Positions 1-12,900 of a stretch of 64,000 nt of DNA are shown here, in pieces. Position 1 is the stretch's first letter; the number at the start of each line of letters is the position of its first letter. Where the stretch lies: positions 558,001 to 622,000 of the forward strand of contig JAYXKI010000013.1 of the NCBI GenBank assembly GCA_037892935.1. The letters are read 5' to 3'. The position numbers and the translations under genes were made by a program. The notes under the pieces were generated by a model, which worked only from the letters and a program-made list of their open reading frames with translations, was not told the DNA's origin and did no database searches. This stretch comes from Phlebopus portentosus (taxonomy: Eukaryota > Basidiomycota > Agaricomycetes > Boletales > Boletinellaceae).

Positions 1-913
1 CTGCCCTATCTGCCTTCTGATTGCGTTTATCGAAGGAACCGAAAGGAGAGAAAGAAGGGAACGTCCCAATGATGATGACGTAGTTGAATGTTTTCATTCT
101 CAATACCGAAGACCTATTTACGTTTAGAATTTCTTTTGTCTTTTGCCTCGCTTCGGTTTATGGCAAATACTGTACTAGCTGCATGGAACTCATTCTGAGA
201 ATTCACCTTCTACAAACTCACGAATCTCTGCGAAAGTTCTTGGTATCAGCCGCGTCATCGTCTTTGGAAATGTCTTGGACGCAATTTGTGCAACTGCGGA
301 TATCATGATATGGTGTGTGTGTGGGGGGGGGGGGGGGGGGGGGGGCGAAAGCGGCGATAAGTACTGGCATCATGATGGGGGTCTTGTGATATGAACTCAC
401 CCCGTGGGGCTTCGTCTCGGGCTTGAGTTGGTTTCCCAGAGACTGAGAACGCTTTTCATCACCGGGGCATCTGTTCCGTAAAAAAAAAGTGGCCTTTTTC
501 GTTCAAATGAGGATGAGTGAAATAACCACTAAGACGTCGCTTCCTCGATTTTCAATATATCTCGTTCCATGCTGTAAGATAATCTTCAAAGCCTTCCCAT
601 ATTGGTTTCGGCGCCGTCCTTGAGACATGGCTCTTGAGTCCATAGGATTGAGAAATTAGAATATGGGAAAGGCTCTATCCTCCTTTTTGCATATTTTGTA
701 TCTGCCTTCAATACGCCTCATTTATATTCGAAAATAGCCGTATTGCGAGTCAATGGTGGGAACATCCGGATAAATACCGCACATGTACTGTACATATATA
801 AGTCTTCACTTGAGCAAAGTTTCCTCGCCGTGAACATCAGGAGAATGATAAGCCTATACGAAACGTGCTAATCACAAATGAATGTGGAAGACTACAAGGT
901 CATAGTTCCAGCT
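1..913. other. Stretch without a recognisable gene
   Basis: I see no coding region with family resemblance or a coherent splice structure here. The only conspicuous item is the poly-G tract at 323-345. The WD40 relic ends just inside the right boundary at about 914. Confidence 0.5.
313..345. repeat. TG-rich run followed by 23-nt poly-G tract
   Basis: A short TG repeat runs directly into 23 consecutive G residues at 323-345. Such tracts are slippage-prone, so the exact length is uncertain. On the G-rich strand it could form a G-quadruplex. No gene link is visible. Confidence 0.8.
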
Positions 914-1750
914 CTAGTGCTTCAACTCTGGAGAAAGACATCCGGTCCATCGTTCACCAAGAGCTGCACCTGTGAAATCAACCCCGGCTGAAGATCCCAA
1001 ATTGAACACTGTCAAGTTCCTGTAAGGGCGAAGTGTCGAATAAAGGTCTGGAGGATCCTCAGGAGCACGTTGCATCGCTCAGGTCCTCCCCTTATCCATC
1101 CATCCGTCGCACAGAACCCAATCTGAGGTGGGCGCGAACGTAGCATCAACTGCGTGTTTCCTTGAAAGTTGCAGAGGATCCAATATGTCCCATATTCTGA
1201 TCGTCTTATCCCGAGATCCTGAGATGATCCTCGAACCGTCAGGGGATAAGGCAAGTGAAATGACTCGTTCGAAAGTGTCGGCCGATCTCGTACATGGTTC
1301 GCCCGCTTTTCGCATCCCATACTTGTATTATTCTGTTGAAAGAAACTATGATTTGCTTTCCGTCGAGTGTGAAAGCGTAACCCCCATCGAGAAATCCCGT
1401 TTTCCCATCCGGTTAACAACAAAACGACCGTTCCCACTAGTCCAGATGTCAACGGTCCAGGAGTCTGTGTTTGAAGCCACCCGGACAGCATTTGTCAAGA
1501 AACAGATAGAGCGAACGGGACGGTTGGGATTAATTGAAAATTCACTTCAAGTTGTCGATTCCCAAGTTTCCTTGTTCCAAATACTGATCGTTCCATAGTT
1601 GGAGCCCGATAAGAGCTGCTTGCCATTGCGCGAGAAGGGTACTGACCTTATTGGCCTATGGTCCAGGTCAAGATTAATATTCCGCTCAAAAACGAGTTGG
1701 TGAGCCGCTATTCTCCTCACTTTTATTCCGCGCTTGCAGGAACCAGCAAT
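914..1750 (-). pseudogene. 3' part of a decayed WD40/NLR gene, cut by the CACTA insertion
   Basis: Minus-strand translation in several frames gives late WD40 repeats of the type seen in the intact NLRs of this window. One repeat around 1180-1290 reads ALSPDGSRIISGSRDKTIRI and another lies near 1580-1660. They are followed by the distinctive C-terminal tail of this family: a 'WVL..DGW' segment, then PPDLYSTLRPYRN and DFTGAALGERWTGC near 940-1060. The tail matches the tail of the NLR at 18979-24194. The frame changes at least twice and stops intervene, so the copy is dead. It joins the relic at 15206-16100 across the CACTA element: the flanking AAT is duplicated, and removing the element brings two halves of one WD40 repeat together. 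Confidence 0.85.
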
Positions 1751-1773
1751 CACCGCGTGTTGAGTCTATCTAT
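1751..1773 (+). repeat. Left terminal inverted repeat of the CACTA element
   Basis: This 23-bp arm starts CACCGCGTGTTG and ends GTCTATCTAT. It pairs with 15180-15202 with one mismatch at position 13 (A against G). The triplet AAT at 1748-1750 is the target duplication. Confidence 0.9.
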
Positions 1774-2218
1774 TAGGGGGTTCAGTAGATGAAAATATAT
1801 GTACTATTTTGCCCTGTGAGACCCTGTTCCAGTTAGTATGAGTCGGTGTGAACGCAGCCAGACGAACGCACGCAAATTTGACCTATGTAATGGGTATCAC
1901 AGATGATCTAAGCGGATCATGAAAAAGAAGTAAAAATATTGTCTGAGAAAGTCTGGTTGAATGACCGACAATATAATCTTGGTTTGACCTTTGTCAGGTA
2001 AGTTAGGTAACTTTGCTGATCTAATAGTAATTGTAAGTCCGCTCGGATTACATAGGATTACTATATTTGACAAGAGAAATAAATAAGCACAAATAAAACG
2101 TCAACTACTGACAGTGTTGGTTTTTTGGCATCAAGTCCACATGAAAAAAGGCGAAAAAATCATAGAAAAGAGATAAATATGCAGATAATGGCCCCCATGA
2201 AGTTTGCTGAACCCCACC

Positions 2219-3790
2219 ATGTCGTCTGAGCAAAGCGACGACTATCAGTTTAATTCCCATGTCAACTCAGAAAGCATGCAAGCCATCCCCCCCTTGTCTT
2301 TCCAATCTGGCATTGTCAACACAGCGTCTAGCATCTTCATCTCAACTTCCCCACCCTCTCTGACTGAGCCCCAGTTGCCGAGCTCGACATCGAGTATCTT
2401 TGGCTCAAATTCAGAGCCTTCCCTGAATGAGTTCCTGGGACAAGAACAAGCTCGACTTGTTCTCTTTCGTGTACAGAGCCTCGAGGAGAAGACTGACCGG
2501 ATCATGCATGAGATGGAGCAGCAGAGGGCGCTTCTGGAGCGCATTTTCAAGAAGCGTGGATGGGATGCAGACGACGAAGCCGAGGGCGAGCAAAGAGTCG
2601 AAATGAGCAAGAAGAAGAAGAAATCGCTAGAAATTCGGCCACTCACCACATTGCCGCTAAATGAACTCACAGAAGAGCAAAAGCAAACTCGTAAAGAGCT
2701 CCTGGTGCGTCTGTGACTTATTATCAATGAGTTTTTGCTGAAAAATAATAAATCAGTCTCACCTCGATGTTCAGATGATAGCACTCGCCGGTTTGGACGC
2801 CAGTGAACGTTTCCTTCCAGAGACAGCGGTACCCGGTGTGGTGAATGAGAAGACCATCATCCCCGACTTCAAAAAGGAAGTCGGGGATGATACTAACAAG
2901 CGGCTCATTAGCCAGGCCGCTCTCCATGTTTACAAGCAACAGAGTGTAAGTTCTTTTATTATAAACAAAGGACTGAAGGACTGAACGCACATATAGGACC
3001 CCATACTTCGTGAGTTGACCTACGAATGTGTCAGTTTCACTTCATGGGATGTAGACGAGCTCGCGAAGGAGGCATTTCGTAGCTGGAAGAGGAAGCACGA
3101 GAAACAGAAAGATCCTGAGAAGAAGAAGAAGTATGAAAAGACAAGTAAGAAAGCGATGAGAAGGCAAAGGAAGAGACAGGTACTTGCATATTCCTGCTGT
3201 TTTCTCGACTCAAACCGACATAAACGATTTCTAGAAAAAAATCGATCGCGGCAAGGCCGCAAAAGCGTATCACGAGGCACAGGACATTGATACAAGTCCC
3301 CTCCTTCATACCGACTGGATGTCGGACTACATCAGTGACCGATCGGATCTGAATGAGAGAGAGAAGGATGATTATACAAAGGCTAAGCTTAAAATGGCCG
3401 GGTACTCACTTGCAGCAAAAGATGTTGAGGTCTGGGAAACGGTTCGCCCAGCGTTCAGGTCCGAAGAAGTGAGTTTCTATCAGCGAAGAAAGAAGCGAAA
3501 TTTTTACTCACTCTAAATATCAGGTCAATAAAGTATATGAGATGCTCGATGACATCTTCGCAGACCAGCAGAAAAAGTCTAGGAAGAAGAAACCGGCAGT
3601 CAGGCGTGTGGATCTCGGCCGTATGAACTATGATATTCCTACACTCGCACCGTTTCCGTTCATGATCGACTCGGACTGGAAGTCGATGTTCGTCGATGCG
3701 AAAGGTCTGGAAGGTGAGCTCGAGATACGTCCAGAGGACCCGGAGAAGTTCGGAGAGAAAAGGAGGGTGGTATCGGCAAATTCTGTATGA
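2219..3790 (+). CDS. CACTA accessory protein of unknown function (about 446 aa, 5 exons)
   Basis: I read five exons: 2219-2704, 2775-2945, 2997-3179, 3235-3468 and 3524-3790. All four introns are GT-AG, 51-70 bp and phase 0, so the frame is continuous to the TGA at 3788. The ATG at 2219 sits in a good context (CCACCATGT). The N-terminal third is Ser/Pro-rich and then becomes a predicted coiled coil (LFRVQSLEEKTDRIMHEMEQ, about residues 80-105) followed by a Lys-rich patch. The middle has a very basic stretch in exon 3. The last exon has another basic patch (QQKKSRKKKPAVRR). I recognise no domain. It lies inside the transposon, convergent with the transposase, so it may be a DNA-binding partner of the transposase like TnpA of plant CACTA elements. 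That role is inference from position and charge only. Confidence 0.75.
2856..2891. repeat. Perfect 15-bp hairpin inside accessory gene exon 2
   Basis: ATCATCCCCGACTTC at 2856-2870, loop AAAAAG, and the exact reverse complement at 2877-2891. It lies wholly inside coding sequence (IIPDFKKEVGDD). Confidence 0.9.
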
Positions 3791-3963
3791 TAGGTCTCGA
3801 GAGTTGTTCGTTAGTTTGCACCGAAAGATAGAGTACATATATGATCGCTTTTTGTTGCCGAATAGAAAATGTGATTCGATAAGTTCTTCACTTTTTCGCC
3901 AGTTGATGTGGATTCTAGAAGAAATGAAAAACGAAACCTTGGACAGGGAGTCGCGCAACTTGC

Positions 3964-6900
3964 CTAGATAACAATATTTTCGCGAGAGAGTCCTACTGTA
4001 ACCCAGAGGAGCCTTGAATCAGGCTCTCCTTCGTCATCCAAACTCCTAGGTGTCCTAGTTATGATAGTTGCTCGCGCCGCCTGGGATTTGATGCGATCGG
4101 TTGTTATAATACACGGAGGTCCTGGCTCTCCAGGACGTATATAATCATTGTACTTCCAAAAGTATATCTCCAGTTCCGGACTCGAGATGCATTAGATCTT
4201 CGTTTTGGAAAACAAAGAAATCGATGTCACTTACAGTTGATCCCAGATAGTAGTATCGACGTCTTGAGAACTACAGAACCAGCGTACATGTGTGAAAACG
4301 ATAGGGTGGCCGATCCGAAGCTGAATATGCTGGATTATTGAAATTACCTGGCCGACGAATATTCGGCCATCAAATTCCATCTGTATGATGGAATTTGGAG
4401 CGTTCTCGGCTGATTTCGATGGGATAATTCTTCGTCCATCTTTGATTAAGTACGAGAAAAATTTAGCTTTGGTTACCAAATGATTACCATGTCTTGATCG
4501 ATTCGTCGGCGAGCATACGGCCGCGTTGGGAAAGGTGTCGTCGTAGAACTCTAGAAGAGGCTCCCACAATTCGTTCTCGAGAGACCGAATGACGCCGGCC
4601 CCAAGAGAAGGGCGACTGAAGCCCAGTAAAGCTAGAGGGAGTTCATTCGACACGGTTGCGAATCGAATGAGGACTTACTTTCTCTGGTGCGTTCTTCGAC
4701 CTCTTGGTTCACCAGATTCATCGATGCGACTGTCCCTCGGATGTCCCTGTCCTCCTGGGACAACATCCTAGCGACTTCTGCGAGGCCTGTCTCATCTTCC
4801 TGGTCCTCGGCGAGAGACCGAAGCTGAAACGAAAGCTTTTGAGTCAAGGATCGAGAAGAGTTTTTTTTACTCACAATGTCTCGAAGCGCGATATCCCGAC
4901 AGAATGCTCGCAAGAAGCTCATTTCGATCTCGCCGCCATTATGATTGTTGGTCTTGAAACTTTTGAGTACCTTATTCAGTCGCTCGCCTGTGAATGTCCA
5001 AAAGCCGTAAACAGGTCCGAAATCTCGGATCTGGTCAAAAATATGTAAAACCCAATGATGATTGGGTTTTACATCCAACGGATGAATCTAAGAAATTGCG
5101 AAGCAATTTTTTTGATTTGATATGAAGTGAAAAAAGCGAAAACCTACCGTAAGATAACCCTCAAGATACTCTTTGAGGAGCCGCTCTGCTCTATCCAAAT
5201 CAGCGAGCCGAACAGTACGTCCGAGGATTACTTTAAGGGCTGCCGCAAGCCTTAAAAAGTTTTGAGCGTCGTCGGAATGCATGCGAAGCCTCGGACGTTC
5301 GTATGAGTTCGTAGTTGGGTCCCTCTCGTTCGCTTCCCATCTCTCAATCGCTTTGTTGTACTCTGCCTGCGCAAGCGGCTGCCACTCTCTCCAAATGAAC
5401 GGTATCTTCAAAAGACTCAGAACAACCTCAAGCTTCAGTTACATCGCGATACTCACAATGACTGGGCAGAATACAAGGACAAGAGCCTTGTATTCATCTG
5501 CAGAGAGAGACCCTCCGGCAGGGTATCCCACTTGATTCGGAAGGCGTCCAACCCATGACGGCATCTCGAACTAGAATGGACTTAGCGGATGGTAGTGAAA
5601 GAAATAGATTCGTTACTTACAGTTCTCAGATATGCGTGAATTTGATCAAGCTCGCGAACTTTTCGGAGCGTGCGTTCTCGGAGTATATTCCTGCGAACCC
5701 AAGAGTCAAGCCATTGAGATTTACACATACCTATAATAGCTTTCAGTATATGGTTGGTGAGAAAGAAACTAGACAAAAGAAAACCTTACCGAGAAGAATA
5801 TTATGCATTGGATCTATTGCCGACATCCTCACGGCATCGAAGTAAGAGAGACGGGACATCGTGTAGTAGCGAGTCCCATCTTTCTTAAAGAGCTCCTCCC
5901 GTTGACCAACTTCGTCACCGGGCTTGGCATCTCGATATTTTCTTGCAAGTCTTCGATGTTCATCCCCGGTACGAGCTGGATACGCTGGATGAAAAGGCAA
6001 TCGTAAGGTACGGTCACGACTTCACATAATGGCTGAGCGTGCTGTTGACAACGAATTTTGATGATAGGTACTTCGCGAAGATTACTTACTTCCTGTTATA
6101 CCTTGAATTGAGTTCAGTTCATCCCTCGGGATCTTGCAGCGCGTGCAGAAAAGCTTGAGGTGAGAGTGGTCCGCGAAGCCAGCGATTCGGCACAGGGCCG
6201 GATGATCGCATCCGTCTGCGATACAATAGATTTGTATTTTTCGCCCTGAAAGAGAGTAAAATGATTGTAATATAAATAAAAACTTTGAAGGACAAAGAAA
6301 GGAAGAAAAGCTTACCATTAGGGCGATGCGGAGTTTCCACTTCAATTCCCTCTTCGTAGAGCCGTAGTAAATCATCTACTACGGCTTCGAGGAGGTGCTG
6401 AAGCTCATCGCATGAAGATTCCTTCGGTCCCGGAGAGAGAGAAACCACGAGGAGATTACTGGGTTTATATCTAGGGTCATGTAATCAGTCTGAGATCACC
6501 GAGACCAAAAAAAAATGCTTACCTGAGATGAACAGGTAGGTTCACGACGCTGAATGACAGAACGCCTGAACTGTAGCTCGCTCCATTTCTCGCGCGTTCG
6601 CCTCCGAATCTGAAAGTCACTTTGTCAGTCGCATTCTCGCCATATGGGAACACATCGTCCGTGATAGGACGATTTGCATCTGGGATGTCGACAGCGGCAA
6701 ACTCGTCTTGAAACAGTTCATAACGCAAATATGAAGACTTACCCGTCGAAATGCAAGATAAGACCGATCCTCAGATCATCGGCTTCTGAGGGAGAAAAGA
6801 AAAGCGAGCCATCCTTGGCTCGCGCTTCTTTCCAGATTCGACCGTCTCGAATGTCCCGAAGAACGCCCTCCATGGGCTCGACTAGGAGTGATTCTGCGAG

Positions 6901-9900
6901 TTCTTCTTCAAAGCGGCAGACAAAAGAGGGCAACTGGGAACTAATAGGATAAAAAGGACATTTTAAGCGAGGATTAAATGTCATATCGCTAGTTTTCTCT
7001 TCAGAACCGTCGAAGTCCGTTAGTAAACTAGTTTTAGACTGGAATAATGGAATCAAGCATTTATAGCACCTAAGCCCAACAGGAGAATCAGCAGGGAAGA
7101 CTCTATGGCAGTTAGTGCACATAGGAAGGACCAGAAAAGGATCTCGGAGGCCAATTGAGTTGAAAGAAGAGCGCAAAGTAACAATCGGCTTGTCAGTATT
7201 TTCGAAGTGTCCCAGGCGAGTAAGCACGATTTTGGCGATAGAAAGAAACAAGTTACAAGCCCGATGAGTGGAGTGAAAGCGAAGATTAATGTATGAGACT
7301 CCAAGTAGAAAAGGTTTCCAGAAAGCCTTAGCCTGTAAGAAAGCAAAGACCTCGCGAGCCGGAGTAGGGGGGTCAGGAACATCGAACCGAAAAAGTTTGT
7401 CTCGATCGTCTCCAATATCTGGGCTATTTGACCGAGGAGTATCTGCTTCTTGCGAAGGAATCTGAGCGTCCTCTGATTCCATATCGTCGGAGCCGAATGA
7501 ATCTTCTTGCTGCAAAGTTCCAGGTCCTGGTAGCAAGTCCACGTCCATCGCATCAACGTACAGGTCTCCATAGTCGGAGACATCATTCGTAAAGTCGTAC
7601 AGGTCTGTAAGAGAAGAGAAAGGGGTCAGTAAATATGCAGTATAGGGGTTATGTGAGCGCAGTTGAATGATCAAGTGACCGCAGCAGGGTGGGAGGAAAA
7701 TGGGAAAATATCAATCAAGGATGTCAAGAGTTCAAACGGAACTTCTCAAGTGATTTGTTAGGCGGACGGCTCAAGGACTGAGTCGAGGCAGGCCAACACA
7801 ACAACAAACAAGCGCGAATGAGATAATCCCAAACACGTCGTTCAGGTCAAGACAGCTAAGACGAGGCTTAAGTCCAGACCGTCGAACGCTATGTCGCAGT
7901 GAAGGTAAGTAGAATTCAGCAAACTAATAATACAAGAGTAGATACCTATGTCGCAGTGAAGGTAAGTAGAATAGAAAGACAAGGAACGAAAGAGTCAAAC
8001 TATCTACTTATATAGACTTCGAGTGCGGGAAAGGTCTACTCTAATGGGAGGTCACATGACAAGGAATGGGATGATTAGTGAGCGTGATAGAACATTGTGG
8101 AATGTTCCAGCAAAAGGATGAGTAAGCGCATAAGAAGAAATAAAAGAAAAGAAAAAGAATATTAAAATAAATGATGATGTCAGAAAAGAAAACGGAAAAT
8201 GTTCGAGTCCTTACATCACCCCCCCTTCAAGGTTGGGCGTCCCGACCAACCACATAAGCCTTCCGAGGACGTGAACTTGTACAGCGCTCGCAGGCTTTGT
8301 CGAGGTATCGTTAACTTCCTTGGAGCTCCAGGATGTTTGCGGTAGAATTCTTGAATTGACTCCTGCGCATTATCCTTGACGTCGGATTCTGGCTGCCAAG
8401 TCGCTTCCTCATATCCAACCCACTTGACCAGAAATTGGAGCTTGCCTCGATGCAGACGCGAGTCGAGTATTTCTTCAACCTCGTACTCTTCCTGCTCATC
8501 AATGATCACTGGCGGTGGTGGAGGTGGTTTCTTTTGCGATTCAAAGGCCGGTTGGACGGCTGGTTTGAGCAAGATCTCATTGAAAACTGGATGGACCTTC
8601 TTCCAGGTCTTCGGTAGTCTGAGTCTGTATGCGCTTGCGCCAACCTTTTCCTCTACCTCGAAGGGACCGAACCATTTATCATCCATCTTCTTCGTCGGTC
8701 GGATCGTCTTGATATTTCGCCCATCTAAGAAGACTTTCTGCCCTGCCTCATAGGTAATGGACTTCCCGGCATGGCGGTCGTAGAAACGCTTCATGTCTTC
8801 GTTTGCTTGGGTTAGGTTACCTTGGGCGAGTTCGTGCACCTCCTTGACATGTTTGGCAAATTCTTCTGCTGACAGGTTCGATGATGCCGTTCCAACCCCC
8901 GTGAAGTCTAGGGGGTGCATTCCCGTATTGACGAAGAAGGGAGATAGCTTTGTCGCTGAATGCTCACGATTGTTGTATGCGAATTCTGCGAGAGCCAGCC
9001 AGTCCGCCCAGTCCGACTGCCGATGGTTGACGTATAGCCGCAGGTATTGTTCTAGTTCCTGATTAACCCGCTCTGTCTGTCCGTCAGTTTGTGGGTGATA
9101 CGCTGTCGATGGGTTGCCTTCAATGTGGAGGAGCTTGTACAACTCCTTCATCATCTTTGCATCGAATTGCACCCCTCGGTCATGAATGATCTTCCGTGGT
9201 AGTCCGTGTAATCGGAAGACGTGGTCCCTGTAGATCCTAGCCATGCCTTCCGCCGTTAACTTTGTCGTTGTTGGAATTGCATGGATTTGTTTGCTAAAGC
9301 GATCGACCACTACGCAAATCGCATTGAACCCGTTCGATTCTGGCAACTCTCCGACTAGGTCGACCGTGACAATCTGCCATGGCGCCTCCGGCACCTCATT
9401 AGGGTGCAAAACCTTTGCTCTCGTTGTCCTTAGAGCCTTCGTCCGTTGACAACGATCACACCCCCGCACGTACACTCGCACATCTGCACTCATCCTCGGC
9501 CACCAGTACTTGCGTGCTATCAGCTGGATCGTCTTTGTTGCTCCTGGATGTCCTGCCAGGGTCGAGTCATGGTGTTCCTTCATGACGTCCTCTCTGATGC
9601 TCGCTGGTACATATAATCGGCGGCCCCTTCTCCACATGTCCCCTCTCTTCTCGACGTCCTTCGGCCTCACTCCCTCGTCCTCTTGTCTCTGCGCTTCCAC
9701 GACCTTTTCAACGAGTACTTCTCTTGACGTCTGAACCATTCCTCTAACCAGCCATTCCTTCTTGATGAAAGTCACGTTCTCATTATCGCGCTCGCCCTTG
9801 TCATAATCCGCCCGGCGTGACAACAGATCAGCTTTTCCCAACGTCTTTCCGGGTTTATGGACTAGCGTGAAATCGAACTCAGCTAAATCGAGTCGCCAAC

Positions 9901-12900
9901 GAGCTTGTCGACGATTTAACTTCTGCGGCGATCGGAAGTACGTTAGATTCGCATGGTCTGTCCATACCTCAAAAGGTTGGCTAGCTCCTTGGAGATATTG
10001 TCGCCATTCCTTTAGGGCTTGAACGATGGCGAGCATTTCCTTGTCGTAAATCTCATAGTTTCGCTCTGCCTCTAGGAATGTTGACGACCGATAAGCGATC
10101 ACCTTCCATTTACCGTCTTGTTTCTGGAGAAGGACTCCACCAGTCGCAAAGTCTGACGCATCCGCTTCTACACGGAAAGGGTCCTCGTTGTTGGGTATCG
10201 CTAACACGGGAGGACTACTCAAACGACGCTTCAATTCCTCAAACGCTGCCTGCTCATCTTCGCCCCATCTCCATTCCACCTTACCCGTTAGGGTAGTCAA
10301 GGGTTTGACGACCGAACTGTAGTCCTTAACAAAACGTCGCAACCAGTTTCCTAATCCCAGGAATTGCTGCAGTTCGTGGACGTTTCTTGGAACTGGCCAG
10401 TCCTGTACTGCCGCCGTCTTCTTGGGATCCATTCGAACTTCGCCATTGCCAATAATGTGCCCGAGGTACTTGACTGTATCAACTTCGAACTCGCACTTCT
10501 GCGGCTTTAGGAAAAGTCCGTTTCGGCGAAGGATCTCAAAGACTCGTTTGGTGCGTCTGCGGTGTTCTTCTAGATCATTCGAGAAGATAAGAATGTCATC
10601 GAGGTAAATGATGACGATACCCTCATGAATTAGCTCCCGAAAGATGTCATTCATGAAGCCTTGGAACGTCGCTGGCGCATTACACAAGCCGAAGAACATG
10701 ACTGTGGGTTCGAATAAGCCTAGATTTGTCCGGAACGCTGCCTTCCACTCGTCTCCCTCGCGAATCCGGATGTTGTAGTATCCCCAACGAACGTCGAGCT
10801 TCGTGATGTACCTTGCATCCTTAACCTTGTCGATGAGCTCGTTTATCAGCGGCAACGGGTATTTGTTCTTGACCGTTCCTTCATTGAGCTTTCGATAGTC
10901 TTGGATTGCTCGTAAGCTCCCATCCTCTTTCTTGATAAAGAAGAATGGTGACGCCATTGGAGACTTCGACTGTCGGATACGTCCTGACGCTAGGTTTTCC
11001 TCAATGAACTCCCTCATCGCTTCTTGTTCTTTTGGCGATAACGGGTAAACCTTGCAGTCACTGGGTTTGAAATCCGGTTTCAGGTCAATAGCGTGGTCCC
11101 ACGTTCGGTGGTTTGGTAAGCGTTCGAACGATTCCTCACTAAAGACGTCGGCGTATTCCTCCAGGTAAGGTGGCCATTTTGCCGCTTCCTTCATCCGCAC
11201 ATTCCTCACAAACTCTTCATCTATCTCCTCGCTCGACAGTGGCGACTCACATTCATCAGGGCAACGGGTGAACTTAACTGTTCCTAACCTCCAATCAATC
11301 TCAGGATTATGCTTCGTCAACCAGTCATGTCCGAGGAAGATGTTGCTGGACGCTAAGGATGTCACTGCTAGTCGAATCTCTTCCTCGTGTTTCCCAAAGA
11401 ACATTCGTACGACTACGTATTCCTTGATCAATCCAGCCTCGTTGCTTGTTCCATCAGCATTGAAGACTGGTCTAGGCCGAATGTATCTTTGGGTGGGGAA
11501 ACCATACCGTTTGACGAAACCCTCATCAATGCATGAGCCCGTGCACCCTGAGTCGATCAGTGCATGAGCATCAATGAAGTTTTCCTCTTCGAGTAGGGGG
11601 TTCGACAAGTCTACTTCGTCATCACCTGCTACCTTTGGGTGTACGATGCTAACGAAGGCGTCTAACTCCTTTCCTCCCACCCGTCGCACGAACTGATCTG
11701 CGTTCACAATGCCCTCGCGCCATACCTCAGCCGCGCGTCTGCCTACTACATCCCAAACTGCTTCAGTGACGTTCGCCTGAGCAACAACGTTCTCGCGGTA
11801 AGGTGCTTCCGCCACAACCTCATTTTTTATAGCGGTTTGATTCCGCTCTTCCTCACTCAATTCGCCTGCTTGCGCATCTGTTCTTCTGACAAATAAATCT
11901 TCATAGACTTCGAAGTCATCGTTGTCATCTTCAGATTCATCTGGCAGTACGTCGGTAAGGATCTTTCGAAGGATAAAACCGTCACTGGTATTCGCATCTT
12001 GATATTGTACAACAGGACGATTATATTTTAACGAGTCCAACGAAAAGAGTCCTTTAGAAGACCGACCAGTCGTTCCGACGTCTACGCCTGGTCTTCTGGA
12101 AAACCCTCGCCTTCTACGAGTTCTTCCAGCTCAGCAGGTACCGCTCGTACATCGACGTCGTCGTCCTCTTCGAAGGAGGATTCCTTTGCTTGGCCGAGTT
12201 CCTCGAAGAGCGCTTTTCTGTCTTCTGGGACGAAGGCTGCGATGATGGCACGTATTGCTTCACGACCTCGCGGGCAGTCTCTGATGTAATGGCCCACCTG
12301 GCCACACTTGTAACAAGCACGTGTACGACGCGCCTGGTTCATCATCACCTCCATGGGTTGTCCTAAGCCTCCATACGTTACTCCTGTAGCATCACGACGA
12401 TCTTGAGCGGGGGGTATGAACGGACGGGCTGCTTGTTGAGGCGGCATAAAACGTCTCATTGGTGGCGTCGGAGCTGGTTTCATTGCTGTCGAACTAGTTG
12501 TCTTTCTCCGACGTTCAGCCATCAGGTCCCTGATTTGGCGCTCGACCCTGTCGACCTTGACGGCGGCTTTCTTGAACTCTTCATACGACGTCGGTTCATT
12601 GGGCAATCTCATGACACCTTCCACAACCTTCGGGTTTAGCGCCCTCTTCAGGCGACTCATCAACCATTCGTCGTGTGCCTCTGTCGCTAGGCCAGCATCC
12701 ACTCGACAAATGTCAAATTTGTTGAAAAATTCGTCGGCGTTGAGGTCTCCTTGGTACATCGCGTCTAGTCGTTCGAAGGCCTTTTGGGATCTGGCAGGGT
12801 CATCGAAAGAGGTGTCTAGCTTCTTTAAGAAGGCGTCCCAGGCGTCCGTGAACGTTAGGTTGCCGTCTGCATCGACTGCTCCACTGGTGTAACTCTCTGC

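Noticed and set aside
526..540. A CACTAAG sequence that could be a left CACTA terminus
   Set aside because: It has no inverted partner on the right and no 3-bp duplication; the ends at 1751 and 15202 satisfy both.
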